From Acidobacteriota bacterium (GTDB taxonomy: Bacteria > Acidobacteriota > Terriglobia > Bryobacterales > Bryobacteraceae), in NCBI GenBank assembly GCA_029776225.1, contig JAKOTR010000022.1, forward strand, positions 62,001-126,000: a stretch of DNA of 64,000 bases, in the 5' to 3' direction. A program made the position numbers and the translations under genes. This document shows, piece after piece, positions 9,540 through 19,000 of this stretch. Position 1 is the stretch's first letter, and each line of letters opens with the position of its first letter. The notes under the pieces were generated by a model that saw nothing but the letters and a program-made list of their open reading frames with translations, was not told the DNA's origin and made no database searches.

Positions 9540-10339
9540 AATACCTGCTGTTGCTGGCCGCAGCGATATCCGCTTGCGGCGCCGAAAACGTTCTGACTCC
9601 TTCCGAACAGGCGGAATCCTGGCGACTGTTGTTCGACGGCCGCACCATGAACAACTGGCGCGACCCGGCGAAGTTCAGCCCGCCGGGGGATTCATGGGTG
9701 ATCGAGGATGGATGCCTGAAGACGCGCCTCAAGCCGCGCATTGCCGAGGACCTGGTCACCACGGAATCCTTCGGCGATTTCGAGTTGAAATTCGACTGGC
9801 GGATTTCACCTCGCGGCAACACCGGAGTCAAGTACCGGATCCAGAAAACGGTATTTTTGGACAGCCGGATGCCGCGCGAAGGCGGGTTTGAAGGGATGGT
9901 TGCGCGCGCCCTTGCAGGACCGGCGGTGGACCGCGCGAAACTCGATCCGGACGCAAGGGGCGATGTCTACGTGATCGGCTTCGAGTGCCAGTTGATCGAC
10001 GATTCGGGGCACCGGGACGCGAGAACACCCAGTCATACGACGGGCGCCCTATACTCGATGATCGCGCCGACCCTGCATACCGCGCACCCGGCGGGCGAGT
10101 GGAACCAGGGGCGCATCGTCGTCCGGGGAGACCACTTCGAGCACTGGATCAACGGGGTGAAGGTCGCCGAAGGCTCGCTCCTCAGCGAGGCCGTGCGCGC
10201 GGGCGCCGCCAAACGCTGGGGCCGCTATCCACAAGTCATGGAGTTGTTCACGAAACCCAAGCCTCGGGGGCCGATCAGCCTCCAGCACCACGGCGACGAG
10301 GTCTGGTTCCGCAACATCAAAATCCGGGTGTTCGACTAA
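9536..10339 (+). CDS. DUF1080 (3-keto-disaccharide hydrolase domain) exported protein
   Basis: 267 residues. A short signal peptide ends with ISAC at residues 11-14, a plausible lipobox, so it is probably a lipoprotein. The DUF1080 domain follows, with typical phrases WRLLFDGRTMNNWR, DFELKFDWRISPRGNTGVKYR and ISLQHHGDEVWFRNIKIR. The family has a concanavalin-like jelly-roll fold. Some members hydrolyse 3-keto-glycosides, and others serve as carbohydrate-binding parts. Here 3-keto-sugar chemistry is only an inference, helped by Gfo/Idh oxidoreductases elsewhere in the window. Translationally coupled to the phosphatase gene upstream. The 3' end is duplicated in decayed form just downstream. Confidence 0.85.
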   Translation: MKYLLLLAAAISACGAENVLTPSEQAESWRLLFDGRTMNNWRDPAKFSPPGDSWVIEDGCLKTRLKPRIAEDLVTTESFGDFELKFDWRISPRGNTGVKYRIQKTVFLDSRMPREGGFEGMVARALAGPAVDRAKLDPDARGDVYVIGFECQLIDDSGHRDARTPSHTTGALYSMIAPTLHTAHPAGEWNQGRIVVRGDHFEHWINGVKVAEGSLLSEAVRAGAAKRWGRYPQVMELFTKPKPRGPISLQHHGDEVWFRNIKIRVFD

Positions 10340-10411
10340 GCCGCATAACATCGAAGTCCGGGTACTCGACTGAGCCGCACCATCAAGACCCGGATGTTCG
10401 GCTAACCCGCC
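10313..10411 (+). repeat. Three decayed tandem copies of the 3' end of the DUF1080 gene
   Basis: Copies begin at 10313, 10347 and 10379, a period of 32-34 bases. The first contains the real last codons (NIKIRVFD) and the stop. The second still reads NIEVRVLD then TGA, and the third reads IKTRMFG then TAA. Only the first is translated. The differences are mostly transitions, as expected for an old duplication. Confidence 0.75.
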
Positions 10412-10479
10412 CCCGTTCCCAGGCTCAACCCTAGAGCCCAGTCGTCGCCCCTACGGATCCGGCCTCCGCCCTCAGCGGC

Positions 10480-10518
10480 AAAAAAAAAAGAGCCCCGCTG
10501 CACAACCGGCAGCGGGGC
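10480..10518 (-). terminator. Rho-independent terminator of the TonB receptor gene
   Basis: Perfect 10-bp stem GCCCCGCTGC (10492-10501) with GCAGCGGGGC (10509-10518) and a 7-base loop. On the minus strand it is followed by a run of ten T (A at 10480-10489). It lies 24 bases past the receptor stop. Confidence 0.9.
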
Positions 10519-10541
10519 ATGCCCCGTAGAAAGAGCTCGAA

Positions 10542-13500
10542 TTAGAAGCTGAATCTGAGGGCCAACTGGATAATTCGAGCTTCGCGCCAGTTATTGGGAG
10601 TGCCGAAGTTCTTCACGCCGGCGGAGATTGGTCCCTCCGGGTTGTCGGCGCTGAACCCAGTGACGATGCTCCAAATCTGCGCGTTGTTAATCACGTTGAA
10701 CACCTCGCAGCGGAGGGCGGCTCGCACGGATTCAGTGATGGCGAAGTTCTTCACCAGATTGGCGTCGAGGTTGCGGATGCCGGGCAACCGCAGCGCGTTC
10801 CGGTGGAAGTTGCCGTATTCGCCCTCTTTCGGCCGGCGGAACGCATCCGGATTGATCCAGCGGTGCTTGTTCCGCCCCGCGTAGGGATCGCCGACTACGT
10901 CGGGATACTGGCTGCCAGCATCCACACCGTGCAAGCTGCCGTTCGAACTGATCGAGATCGGCATACCCGACTGGGACCGGAAAATTCCGCTGATTTCCCA
11001 GCCGTTGAGGAGCACCTTCAGCACGGGGTGGAAGTCGGCCCGGACCGTCGGGAGGTTGTAAATGAAATCCCAGGTGATGACATTGGTCTGGTCGTAGCCC
11101 GCCGGCGCCCAGTTCTGGCGCATATCGTACGGGTTGATGATGGTGTCAGAGTCGTTGTCGACAAGGTCCATGACCCTCGACCATGTGTAGTTGAAGTTCG
11201 TGGCAAAGTTGTTGGCGAACCGGCGGCTGAAGCGGACCATCAGGGCGTTATAGGAGGAGTAACTGAGCGTTTCCACCGCCGTGATGCTGCCCCAGCCGTA
11301 GTAGGGCCGCAGTGCGTCGTCGCGGAAGTTGACCGACTTGCGAAGGTCGGGGTACTTGACGAAGGTCCCGGCCGGCACGGCGTTGATTCGCCGCTGGTTC
11401 ATCAAGTGGACGCCGCGGTTGCCGGCATAGGAAATGTCGAGCGCCATCCTGTACGGCAACTCCCTCTGAATACCGGCGTACCACGAATAGATGCTCGGCA
11501 TCGTGTTGTCGGTGGGCCAAATGGTCTTGGCCGGCGGGGTGATCTCCGGCGCCGGACCCTGGGTGACGCTCAGGTCGATGGCGGAGACATTGCCGTTGAG
11601 TTGGGATGCGGACGTAAGGTTGGGCCACGACCCGCCCGCGCCGAAGTTGAAGTTGTTCTGGCGGAGACGCTCGTGGAAAACCCCAAAGCCAGCGCGGAAG
11701 GCCATCTTGCCGTTGCCAAAAACGTCATAGGCGAAGCCGATTCTCGGCGCGAAGAAGTTCTTCGCAGGAGAGAAACCGCGGTGGACTCCCTCGCAGGGAT
11801 CGCAAATCAGCCCAAGCGGCGACAGCGCCTGCATCGGATCTCCGACCAGCTTGCCGGTGTTCAGGTCAATGGTCGGGCGCTTCGAAGCGTCGTACCTGCT
11901 CAGGTCCACGCTGTAGAGCTTCCAGGTACCTTCGCCCCCCGGTTCACCGGACCGCGTGTAAGTGAAGGTCGGGACCATGTGCGCGTAGCGGACGCCGTAC
12001 TCCAGGGTGAAACGCCGGTTGATCTTCCAGCTATCCTGCGCGTAGGCTTCATACGCCAGGAAGCGGAAGTACGGATAAACGTGCGCGTTGTTCTGGCTGT
12101 AGCTCTGGAAGTTACCCAGCATCAGGTTGGCCAGCCCGAGGCCCGTGTCCATCGGCATCGAGGAGCTGGAGTTGAAGTTGATGCTGCCGTTCATCGGCCA
12201 GGTCGCAGTCTGCTTCTTGTCGTCGCGGTTGTAATAGAAGCCGAACTTCATGCTGTGCGACCCCCTCAGGATCGAAACGTTCTCGATCAGGGCGTAGTCC
12301 TTGCCGTCATTGTGCCAGCCCGGATCGCCGATGTTCCAGCTAATGGGCGACGCCTGAACGTCCGGAATCGAGTTGGTCAGGTTCGTTTTCGGATAGAGCT
12401 GCGGCCAGTTGGCGCCGAGCTTGTCGCGGTCGATCGGGTTCGGCTCGATCACCGCCAGCTCCTGCGACTGGTGGTTGTATGAGAGGGTAGTTTCGGTCGA
12501 GATCGTTGGCGAAATAATGCCGATCAGGGTCCATGCCCACGAGCTGCCCGGCTTCGGCCGTCTCTGCGGCTGAATCGGGAAAGGCTGGCCGGCCCAGACT
12601 CCGTTCTGGTTCTCCTCCTCCTGGTAGTCGTTGACCCAGCGGAAGAAGGTGTTCATCCTGGAGTTCACGGTGTAGTCGATGCGGAGCAGATCCTGATCCT
12701 TTCTCAGCTTGCTCGGGTTGTTGTAGGTGTAGCGCACGTAGCCGGGGTTGGGAGCTGCCGGCAGGCTGTTGTAACCGGGAATTCCCGTGTACACCTTCAA
12801 CAGGGCGGAGCTCAGGGGATTCCACATGCTCTTTGGAATGGTGTTGTCCGGGAACGGCAGCCCATCGATGATGTTGCCCGCGCCATCGCGTACAATACTT
12901 CCGGGCTGGAAGACGGTACCGTTGTAAAACTGGGGCGCGTACTGCATCTTGGTGTCCCTGAGGAACTCGCGGAAGTCGCCGTTCAGGATTCTGGAGTTGG
13001 GAATATCCGTGTAGGAGGTGCGCGGCAGTATGCGGCGCGTCATCTCACGGTTGTAGAAGAAGAACACCCGCTTGTCGTTCCGGGTGGAAACTTTCGGTAT
13101 GGGAACCCAGCCGCCGAGATTGCCGCCGAACTGGTTGTAGCGCAGCTTGGGCGGCACGCTGCAAATTACGCACCTGGCATCCAGCGCGTCGTTGCGGAAG
13201 TACTCGTAAAGCGTCCCGTGGAACGAACTGGAACCAGACTTGCTCTGGACCGCCACCACCATTCCGGAGTTACGGCCGTACTCGGCGTTAAATCCGCTCT
13301 GCAGTACCTTGAACTCGGCAATGGAGTCGATGCTGGGCTGCGTGTACTGCGACTGGTTGTCGCCGACGTCCAGGTTAGGAGTCCCATCCAGGTAGAAGTT
13401 GTTCTGCGAGCCGCGCCCGCCCAGGCCGTGGAACGTCGACACGTCGTTGAAGTTGACGTCGAAGTCGTTCCGGGCGCTGCTGGTCATGCCCGGAACTGTG

Positions 13501-13985
13501 CTCATCAGGGCCACCCAGTTCCGCCCGTTCATGGGCAGTTCCGAGATCTGCTTGACGTCCACCAGGTAGGCCTTTTCCATCGTGTTCGTCGTGACCAGAG
13601 GAATCACGGATTCGCTCACGGACAACACTTCGGTCACCTGGCCCAGGCTAAGCTTGATCTGGCCGACATCCAACCTGGTGTTGACGTCTAGTGTGACAGG
13701 GAGCTCAGCTCTCTTAAAGCCGGCTTTCTCTATTGCAATCAGATACCGTCCGGGGACCATGTTTACAGCCCGGAAAACCCCCGACTCATCCGTGGTTGTT
13801 TCGCGGGCGAGTGTTCCCTTTTCGACGTCGGTAATCTTGACGTCCGCCCCGGGAATGACCGCTCCCGACTCGTCAACAACAGTGCCGCTGATGTTTTGAG
13901 TTTGCGCCATCAGTGGCGCTGTTGTGAAAACAAGCAGGAAAAGAGTAAGGATCGCGATTTTCGCGAACCATTTATTTGCACACAT
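10542..13985 (-). CDS. TonB-dependent receptor with carboxypeptidase regulatory-like domain (Oar-like)
   Basis: 1147 residues. The signal peptide ends near PLMAQ (residue 28). A carboxypeptidase-regulatory-like beta-sandwich follows (about 30-115, ISGTVVDESGAVIPGADVKI), then a plug domain (about 130-235, with FYLDGTPNLD) and a large outer-membrane beta-barrel ending in the aromatic LALRFSF. The type is abundant in acidobacteria and is thought to import large substrates such as oligosaccharides or peptides, powered by TonB/ExbBD; the substrate cannot be inferred. ATG start with GAGGGG about 6 bases upstream. It has its own strong promoter, a leader of about 110 bases and its own terminator. 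No SusD-like partner. Confidence 0.9.
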   Translation of the reverse strand: MCANKWFAKIAILTLFLLVFTTAPLMAQTQNISGTVVDESGAVIPGADVKITDVEKGTLARETTTDESGVFRAVNMVPGRYLIAIEKAGFKRAELPVTLDVNTRLDVGQIKLSLGQVTEVLSVSESVIPLVTTNTMEKAYLVDVKQISELPMNGRNWVALMSTVPGMTSSARNDFDVNFNDVSTFHGLGGRGSQNNFYLDGTPNLDVGDNQSQYTQPSIDSIAEFKVLQSGFNAEYGRNSGMVVAVQSKSGSSSFHGTLYEYFRNDALDARCVICSVPPKLRYNQFGGNLGGWVPIPKVSTRNDKRVFFFYNREMTRRILPRTSYTDIPNSRILNGDFREFLRDTKMQYAPQFYNGTVFQPGSIVRDGAGNIIDGLPFPDNTIPKSMWNPLSSALLKVYTGIPGYNSLPAAPNPGYVRYTYNNPSKLRKDQDLLRIDYTVNSRMNTFFRWVNDYQEEENQNGVWAGQPFPIQPQRRPKPGSSWAWTLIGIISPTISTETTLSYNHQSQELAVIEPNPIDRDKLGANWPQLYPKTNLTNSIPDVQASPISWNIGDPGWHNDGKDYALIENVSILRGSHSMKFGFYYNRDDKKQTATWPMNGSINFNSSSSMPMDTGLGLANLMLGNFQSYSQNNAHVYPYFRFLAYEAYAQDSWKINRRFTLEYGVRYAHMVPTFTYTRSGEPGGEGTWKLYSVDLSRYDASKRPTIDLNTGKLVGDPMQALSPLGLICDPCEGVHRGFSPAKNFFAPRIGFAYDVFGNGKMAFRAGFGVFHERLRQNNFNFGAGGSWPNLTSASQLNGNVSAIDLSVTQGPAPEITPPAKTIWPTDNTMPSIYSWYAGIQRELPYRMALDISYAGNRGVHLMNQRRINAVPAGTFVKYPDLRKSVNFRDDALRPYYGWGSITAVETLSYSSYNALMVRFSRRFANNFATNFNYTWSRVMDLVDNDSDTIINPYDMRQNWAPAGYDQTNVITWDFIYNLPTVRADFHPVLKVLLNGWEISGIFRSQSGMPISISSNGSLHGVDAGSQYPDVVGDPYAGRNKHRWINPDAFRRPKEGEYGNFHRNALRLPGIRNLDANLVKNFAITESVRAALRCEVFNVINNAQIWSIVTGFSADNPEGPISAGVKNFGTPNNWREARIIQLALRFSF

Positions 13986-14104
13986 TAGTATCCCCTCACC
14001 TTACTGCTTTCGAATTGAATTGAGTTCCAACCGCATCGAGCCACACTTCACGCGTGGTCACCCTTGATCCGGCAGCCGACCCCTTCGCCACGCCGGTCAG
14101 AGCG

Positions 14105-14133
14105 ATTCTATTACCGTAAAGTTGACCCGTCAA
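14105..14133 (-). promoter_or_regulatory. Sigma-70 promoter of the TonB receptor gene
   Basis: On the minus strand TTGACG (14133-14128), a 17-base spacer and TAGAAT (14110-14105) form the best housekeeping promoter in the window. Transcription would start near 14098, leaving a 5' leader of about 110 bases before the ATG at 13985. Confidence 0.75.
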
Positions 14134-14150
14134 GGTTGAACACTGCGTAA

Positions 14151-14171
14151 TAAACGGGTGTTAAACGGTGT
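14151..14171. promoter_or_regulatory. Tandem direct repeat upstream of the -35, possible activator or repressor site
   Basis: TAAACGGGTGT followed at once by TAAACGGTGT, so the period is 11 bases (one helical turn). It lies 18-38 bases upstream of the receptor's -35, where activators commonly bind. The binding protein is unknown. Confidence 0.35.
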
Positions 14172-14258
14172 AACAAGGACTTATTTTTTCAATAGATTGA
14201 CGCATTTCAGCCCCTGGCGGCAGGCGGCGAACTCAGTGAGGTGACTCAGGAGGGTTCG

Positions 14259-14376
14259 AACTAAGCTCGGTGCTTAGTTGCGGGGCTAGCTTTCCCCCTT
14301 CGGCGCCGGGAAAGGCCCCTCTCCGAGCTTATGGTGGCGTTGCAGGATGCCACACCCGGCTGAGTGCCTTTCCCGG
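14259..14376. other. Strongly structured intergenic element (nested stem-loops)
   Basis: The 405-base gap between the Gfo/Idh stop and the receptor start holds, besides the promoter, a hairpin AACTAAGC/GCTTAGTT (14259-14266 with 14272-14279). It also holds a perfect 11-bp stem CCGGGAAAGGC (14306-14316) with GCCTTTCCCGG (14366-14376), which encloses GTGGC/GCCAC (14334-14338 with 14349-14353). No U-tract follows on either strand, so it is not a standard terminator. No riboswitch family was recognised. It could be a processed 3' end of the Gfo/Idh transcript or an unknown structured RNA. Confidence 0.45.
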
Positions 14377-14390
14377 TCAGTACTTAGAGA

Positions 14391-15587
14391 CTATAGAGGC
14401 AGGATTTCTTCCCTGACCGGATCGAAGTTGAGCCGGCGCTTCTGAACGTATGCGATGTTCCCGAGATGGGAGGCCTGCGCGGAGCGGTGGCCGACGAGCA
14501 CGTCCCCGTTCGGGAGCTTGCGCGTCCGCATACATTCCAGGAAATTGTTGACGTGGTCGAGATCCAGGCTGCCTTCGGCCTTCACGATCGTCGGCTGCAC
14601 GCGCCGCCCGACCGGGTGGAACTCATAGCGCCCGCGGTCAATCCAGAGCCGGCCGTTGGTGCCGCAAAATTCAACAGCCGCACCGGTGATTCCGGGCACC
14701 AGCGTCGCCTCGAAGGTGGCGGTGAACCCGCCCGGATACTCGAGCAGGACGTTGATTGTGTCGGGGGCGGTCCGGCCGTCCTTGTAGTGGTATACACCTC
14801 CGGCAGCCGAAGCCGAAATCGGGATGTCCTGGCCCATGAACATGTGGACCACATCGATCCAGTGGGTGAAGAGATCGGTCACCTGGCCGCCGCCGAAATC
14901 CAGGTACGCCCGCCAGTTGAAAAACTGCTGCGGGTCGTATTCGCGCCAGCGCACCGGCCCGAGGAAGCGGTCCCAGTCGAGATCCGCAGGCTTTGTCTGC
15001 AGCGAAGCCGGGGCGCGGCGGAGGTGGTAGCTGTTGCCGTGCCACCATGTGCGGGCCAGCGTGATTTTGCCAAGCTTGCCGCTGTCTATATACTCTTGCT
15101 TGGCCTGGATATAGTGCCGGCCGGAGCGCTGCTGCAGGCCGACCTGGCAGATGCGGTTGTTCACCCGCGCCGCCTTAATAATCGCCGGGCCTTCCTCGAT
15201 CGTCAGCGTGAGCGGTTTTTCGACGTAGACGTCCTTGCCCGCATTGAGCGCGTCGATCGTGCACGCGGCGTGCCAGTGATCGGGCGTGGCGATCAAGACG
15301 GCGTTAATCTCTTTCATTTCCAGCAGCTTGCGATGATCCGAAAAGCCCTTGGCCTCCGGCGCTCTCTCGCGCAAGCGCTCGACGTTAGCGGCGTAGACGT
15401 CGCAGAGTGCGACGATACTTACATTGGGATTTTTCAAGAATTGGTTCGCATCATACCGGCCGCGGTCACCGCAGCCGATTACTCCCAATAAAATCCGGTC
15501 ATTAGCGCCTAAAATCCGCGAATAGGACAATGCGGAGAGTCCCGCTACCCCGCGAAAAAGGTCGCGGCGAGGAAATTTTCCAAGCAT
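14391..15587 (-). CDS. Gfo/Idh/MocA family oxidoreductase with twin-arginine-like signal
   Basis: 398 residues. The N-terminus has RRDLFRG followed by a hydrophobic stretch, a twin-arginine export signal. The Rossmann fold starts [20 protein letters not shown] and VEKPLTL (catalytic Lys of the EKP motif) mark the Gfo/Idh family, and the alpha/beta C-terminal domain contains the usual WHG and GGQVTDLFTHWIDV segments. These enzymes oxidise or reduce sugar hydroxyls with tightly bound NAD(P), and exported members are linked to 3-keto-sugar pathways. The ATG at 15587 is chosen because TATAAT ends 6 bases before it. The frame is open for 74 codons further upstream, but that part looks non-coding. 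Confidence 0.87.
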   Translation of the reverse strand: MLGKFPRRDLFRGVAGLSALSYSRILGANDRILLGVIGCGDRGRYDANQFLKNPNVSIVALCDVYAANVERLRERAPEAKGFSDHRKLLEMKEINAVLIATPDHWHAACTIDALNAGKDVYVEKPLTLTIEEGPAIIKAARVNNRICQVGLQQRSGRHYIQAKQEYIDSGKLGKITLARTWWHGNSYHLRRAPASLQTKPADLDWDRFLGPVRWREYDPQQFFNWRAYLDFGGGQVTDLFTHWIDVVHMFMGQDIPISASAAGGVYHYKDGRTAPDTINVLLEYPGGFTATFEATLVPGITGAAVEFCGTNGRLWIDRGRYEFHPVGRRVQPTIVKAEGSLDLDHVNNFLECMRTRKLPNGDVLVGHRSAQASHLGNIAYVQKRRLNFDPVREEILPL

Positions 15588-15593
15588 GTGCGA

Positions 15594-15599
15594 ATTATA
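15594..15599 (-). promoter_or_regulatory. -10 TATAAT, leaderless promoter
   Basis: Consensus TATAAT on the minus strand, 6 bases before the ATG at 15587. No Shine-Dalgarno. Fixes the start of the Gfo/Idh gene. Confidence 0.55.
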
Positions 15600-15667
15600 C
15601 TTCACTCCCCGCACTGAATATCTATGAAAGTACATACAGCCAAACTTGCAGCAAGGGAGACGTTTTC

Positions 15668-16063
15668 GTGAAGCTTGCGGTCGCGTTCCTGTTGGCGGCG
15701 GTGGCGTTTGGACAGACGAAGCCGGCGAACAAGGTGACCAAAACGGCCGTTTGGGACGCAGCCGCCGACCGGCGTCTGGAGCAGGCAATTCGGGCCCGTT
15801 TCGCGGCATCTAAGATCGCGGTCAACGGCTTCGAAGTGCGTGTGCAGGGCGGTGTCGCCACGATAGAAGGCCGTACCGATGTCGTCCAGCACAAGGGCAC
15901 GGCGACGAGGCTGGCCAAGGCTATGGGGGCCGTGCGGGTCGTGAACCGTATTGAGGTCAGCCAGGCGGCGCGCGAGAAAGCGGCGGCAAGCCTGGCGAAG
16001 GGCCGCCGCAGGGCACAGGTGAAGCGTAGCGAGCCGCGGTCCGCGCGCGACGAGAAACGCTAA
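15668..16063 (+). CDS. Exported BON-domain protein
   Basis: 131 residues from a GTG with AGGGAG about 9 bases upstream. A signal peptide (LAVAFLLAAVAFGQ) is followed by one BON domain (about residues 35-102), with RRLEQAIRARF, VRVQGGVATIEGRT and VVNRIEVS. The tail is strongly basic (KGRRRAQVKRSEPRSARDEKR, shown only in part of the C-terminus). BON domains bind phospholipid surfaces and occur in OsmY-like periplasmic stress proteins. Divergent from the Gfo/Idh gene with an 80-base gap. Confidence 0.75.
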   Translation: MKLAVAFLLAAVAFGQTKPANKVTKTAVWDAAADRRLEQAIRARFAASKIAVNGFEVRVQGGVATIEGRTDVVQHKGTATRLAKAMGAVRVVNRIEVSQAAREKAAASLAKGRRRAQVKRSEPRSARDEKR

Positions 16064-16066
16064 GCC

Positions 16067-19000
16067 TCAGCGGGCCTGCTCAATCATCCGGAAGATTCGT
16101 TCCCCGTACCTCTCCACAGTCTTCAGGCCGACGCCCGGGATCGCGAGCAACTCGGCTGTCGATGCGGGCCGCTCGCTCGCGATGGCCTGAAGCGCGCGGT
16201 TGGTGAGAATGCGGAATGCCGGCACCCCGAGCCGTTTCGCCTCCGCCATTCGCCATTCCCGGAGAGTCCTGGCAAGGGCGTCATCCTGAGCCGGCTTTTC
16301 CGGCGCTACCCTGACCCGCCGGGCGGAAGACTTGCGCGCCTTTGTTTTCTTCCGGCGGCGCACGGGCAACGGCGGTTCAATCCCCTGAGGGATGGGGATG
16401 TCCGGCAACTCCTCGGGCACGGCGGCCGCCAGTCTCGCCAGCGTGAACGGGATCAGCTTGCCGTCCTTTCTAAACGAGGTCTCGGTTAGCTGAACCAATC
16501 CTGCGCGCGCGAGGCCCCCGAGGAGCTGCTCAAAGGCATCACGGCCGATGGATCGATCCTTGCCGAACAGATCGGTGTAGAGCCGGCCTGTGGGCCGCTC
16601 ACCCGCGCGCCTTAGCTCGACCAGAAGACGGCCGAGCGCCTCGCGCTCAGCCGTGCTGGGTGGCCGGAACGTTTGGGCGACGCACGAATCCGGAGCGCAG
16701 AAATCGCACACCCCGCAGGGGACGCGGGCGTCCTCGTGGTCGCCGAAGTGGCGAACCAGCGCGGCCATACGGCACTGATGCGAGCCGGCGTAACGCAGCA
16801 TTTGTTCGAGGTGCGCGAGTTTGCGCTCGCCCTGGGCGATGTAGGCTTCGCGCCACCCGCCGTTGCCGCGCGCGACGTTTTCGGCGAAGTCCACCAGCGC
16901 GCCGCCGTGAATCCACAACTTCTCGAGCGCTTTCTCGAAAACTTCCGGCTCCACGCGGCAGCGGCGCTCGAGCTCCTCGCGCGCGATGGGAACATCCGAC
17001 AGCTTCGCGTAAATGGCGTCGAGCACTTGGACGTCCGGGTAGTCCCGCTCGAAGAAGTAATCGTGCTTGTGGCGGTCGGCGTAGGAGTGCATCAGGATGG
17101 CCCGCGCGGGCATTCCATCGCGGCCCGCGCGGCCGATCTCCTGATAGTAGGCCTCCACGCTCCCGGGCAGCGCGGTGTGGACCACGGTGCGAACGTCCGC
17201 CTTGTCGATTCCCATGCCGAAGGCGATGGTCGCCACCACGACTTCGAGGCTGCCCTCGACAAAACGGGCCTGCACGTCGTCGCGCTTCGCGGCATCCAAT
17301 CCGGCGTGGTAGGCCGCGGCGGGGAAGTAACGGTTCAGCATGCGGGCGAGCGCCCCGGCCTCGGCCCGCGTCGGCGCATACACGATGGCCGGACGCCGCG
17401 CGGGGTCGAGCAGAAGGTCGCGCGCCAGCTCCTTGCGGGCCGACGGCGGCGCCCCGACCACTTCCACCGCAATGTTCGGCCGGCGAAATCCGTGGACGGC
17501 CCGCAAGGCGCCCTCGAGCCCGAGCTGCTGGATGATGTCATCCTGCACCACGGGCGTGGCGGTCGCCGTTAGGGCGACGACCGGGGCCGGGCGCAACAGC
17601 GGCAGGTAGCGGCCGAGCATCCGGTAGTCCGGGCGGAAATCGTGCCCCCATTCGGAAATGCAGTGAGCCTCGTCGATGGCGACCAGCGAAGGCTTGCGCT
17701 TTCCCAGCATCTCGGGGAAACCGGGAACGCGGAGGCGCTCGGGAGCGATGAACAGAAAATCGAGGCAACCGTTGAGGTAGTCGATTGAGGCCTGCCGCGA
17801 GGCGGCGCGGTTGCGGCCCGAATGGATGCGGTCGGCTCGGAAGCCGCGTTCCTTGAGCTTAGCCACCTGATCTTCCATCAGGGCGATCAAGGGGCTGATG
17901 ACAAGCGTGGTCCCGCCGCGGGCGATGCCGGGAAGCTGGTAGCAGAGCGATTTGCCCGCTCCGGTTGGCATCACGAGCAGGACGTCGCGGCCGTCGATGG
18001 CGGCGCGGCAGACCTCCTCCTGATTCGGCCGGAAGGAGGGAAAACCAAAGCGCGAGGAAAGGATTTCCGCGAGGTTCGAACAGGCAGCCGCGTTATTGAT
18101 TGCGCCGGCGGGCGCGGAAACGGGCTCCGATTTCCTTTCCGGTTCGATGCGGCCGACCACATCGCGGACATAGTCCTCGATGCTTTTCAGAAACGGCTCA
18201 AGCTGCGCCGTTCCGCGCTCGATCCTCCGCAGGCAGGCTTCCCACTGGCCAGTCATGGCCGGACTCTTGACCTCCGGGTGCACGACCTCGATCAGCCGGA
18301 TGCCTTTGTCGGTGGCCGCAAGCGTCTTCCCTTGACGGACGACGTAACCGCGCTTGAGCAGCACTTCGATGATGGCGGCGCGCGTGGCCGGGGTGCCCAG
18401 CCCGCACTCTTTCATCGCCTCCGAGAGTTCCTTCTCGTCGAGCGTCTTTCCGGCGGTTTCCATTGCCGTGAGAAGGGTGGCGTCGGTAAAGCGCTTGGGC
18501 GGGCGGGTGCGCTTGCGCACGCTCTCGACGTCCGCCACGGTCTGCGGCTGGCCGGTTGCGAGCCCCGACGGGAGGGGATCTTCGGCGGCATCCTTCTTGA
18601 CCTTGAGGTCCAGCGCTTTCCAGCCTTCCTGCTGAACGACGGTCCCGGAAGTGAGATACCGATCCAGCGCGCCGGGATTGGAGATCGCCGTGATGACCGT
18701 TGTGGTGGACGAGATATGGTCGGGCATCCACGCGGCGAGCAGGCGGCGGCAGACCAGGTCATACAGCTTGCGCTCATCCGGCGGCGGCGAGGCTTTTTCG
18801 AGCGGGGTCGTGGTGGGAATGATGGCGTGGTGGTCGGTAACTTTGGCGTCGTCGACAAAACGGCGGGAAAGGGGGCGCTCTCCAGTTCCGGGCGCGAGCA
18901 GTTGGGCGTAAGGCGCGGAAATGGCGCGGACGACGGCGGGCAGGGTGGCGGCGACATCACTCGACAGGTGGCGCGAGTCGGTCCGAGGGTAGCTGAGCAG

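Noticed and set aside
10803-12482. A 559-codon frame antisense to the first TonB receptor
   Set aside because: Val/Arg-rich shadow without any domain.
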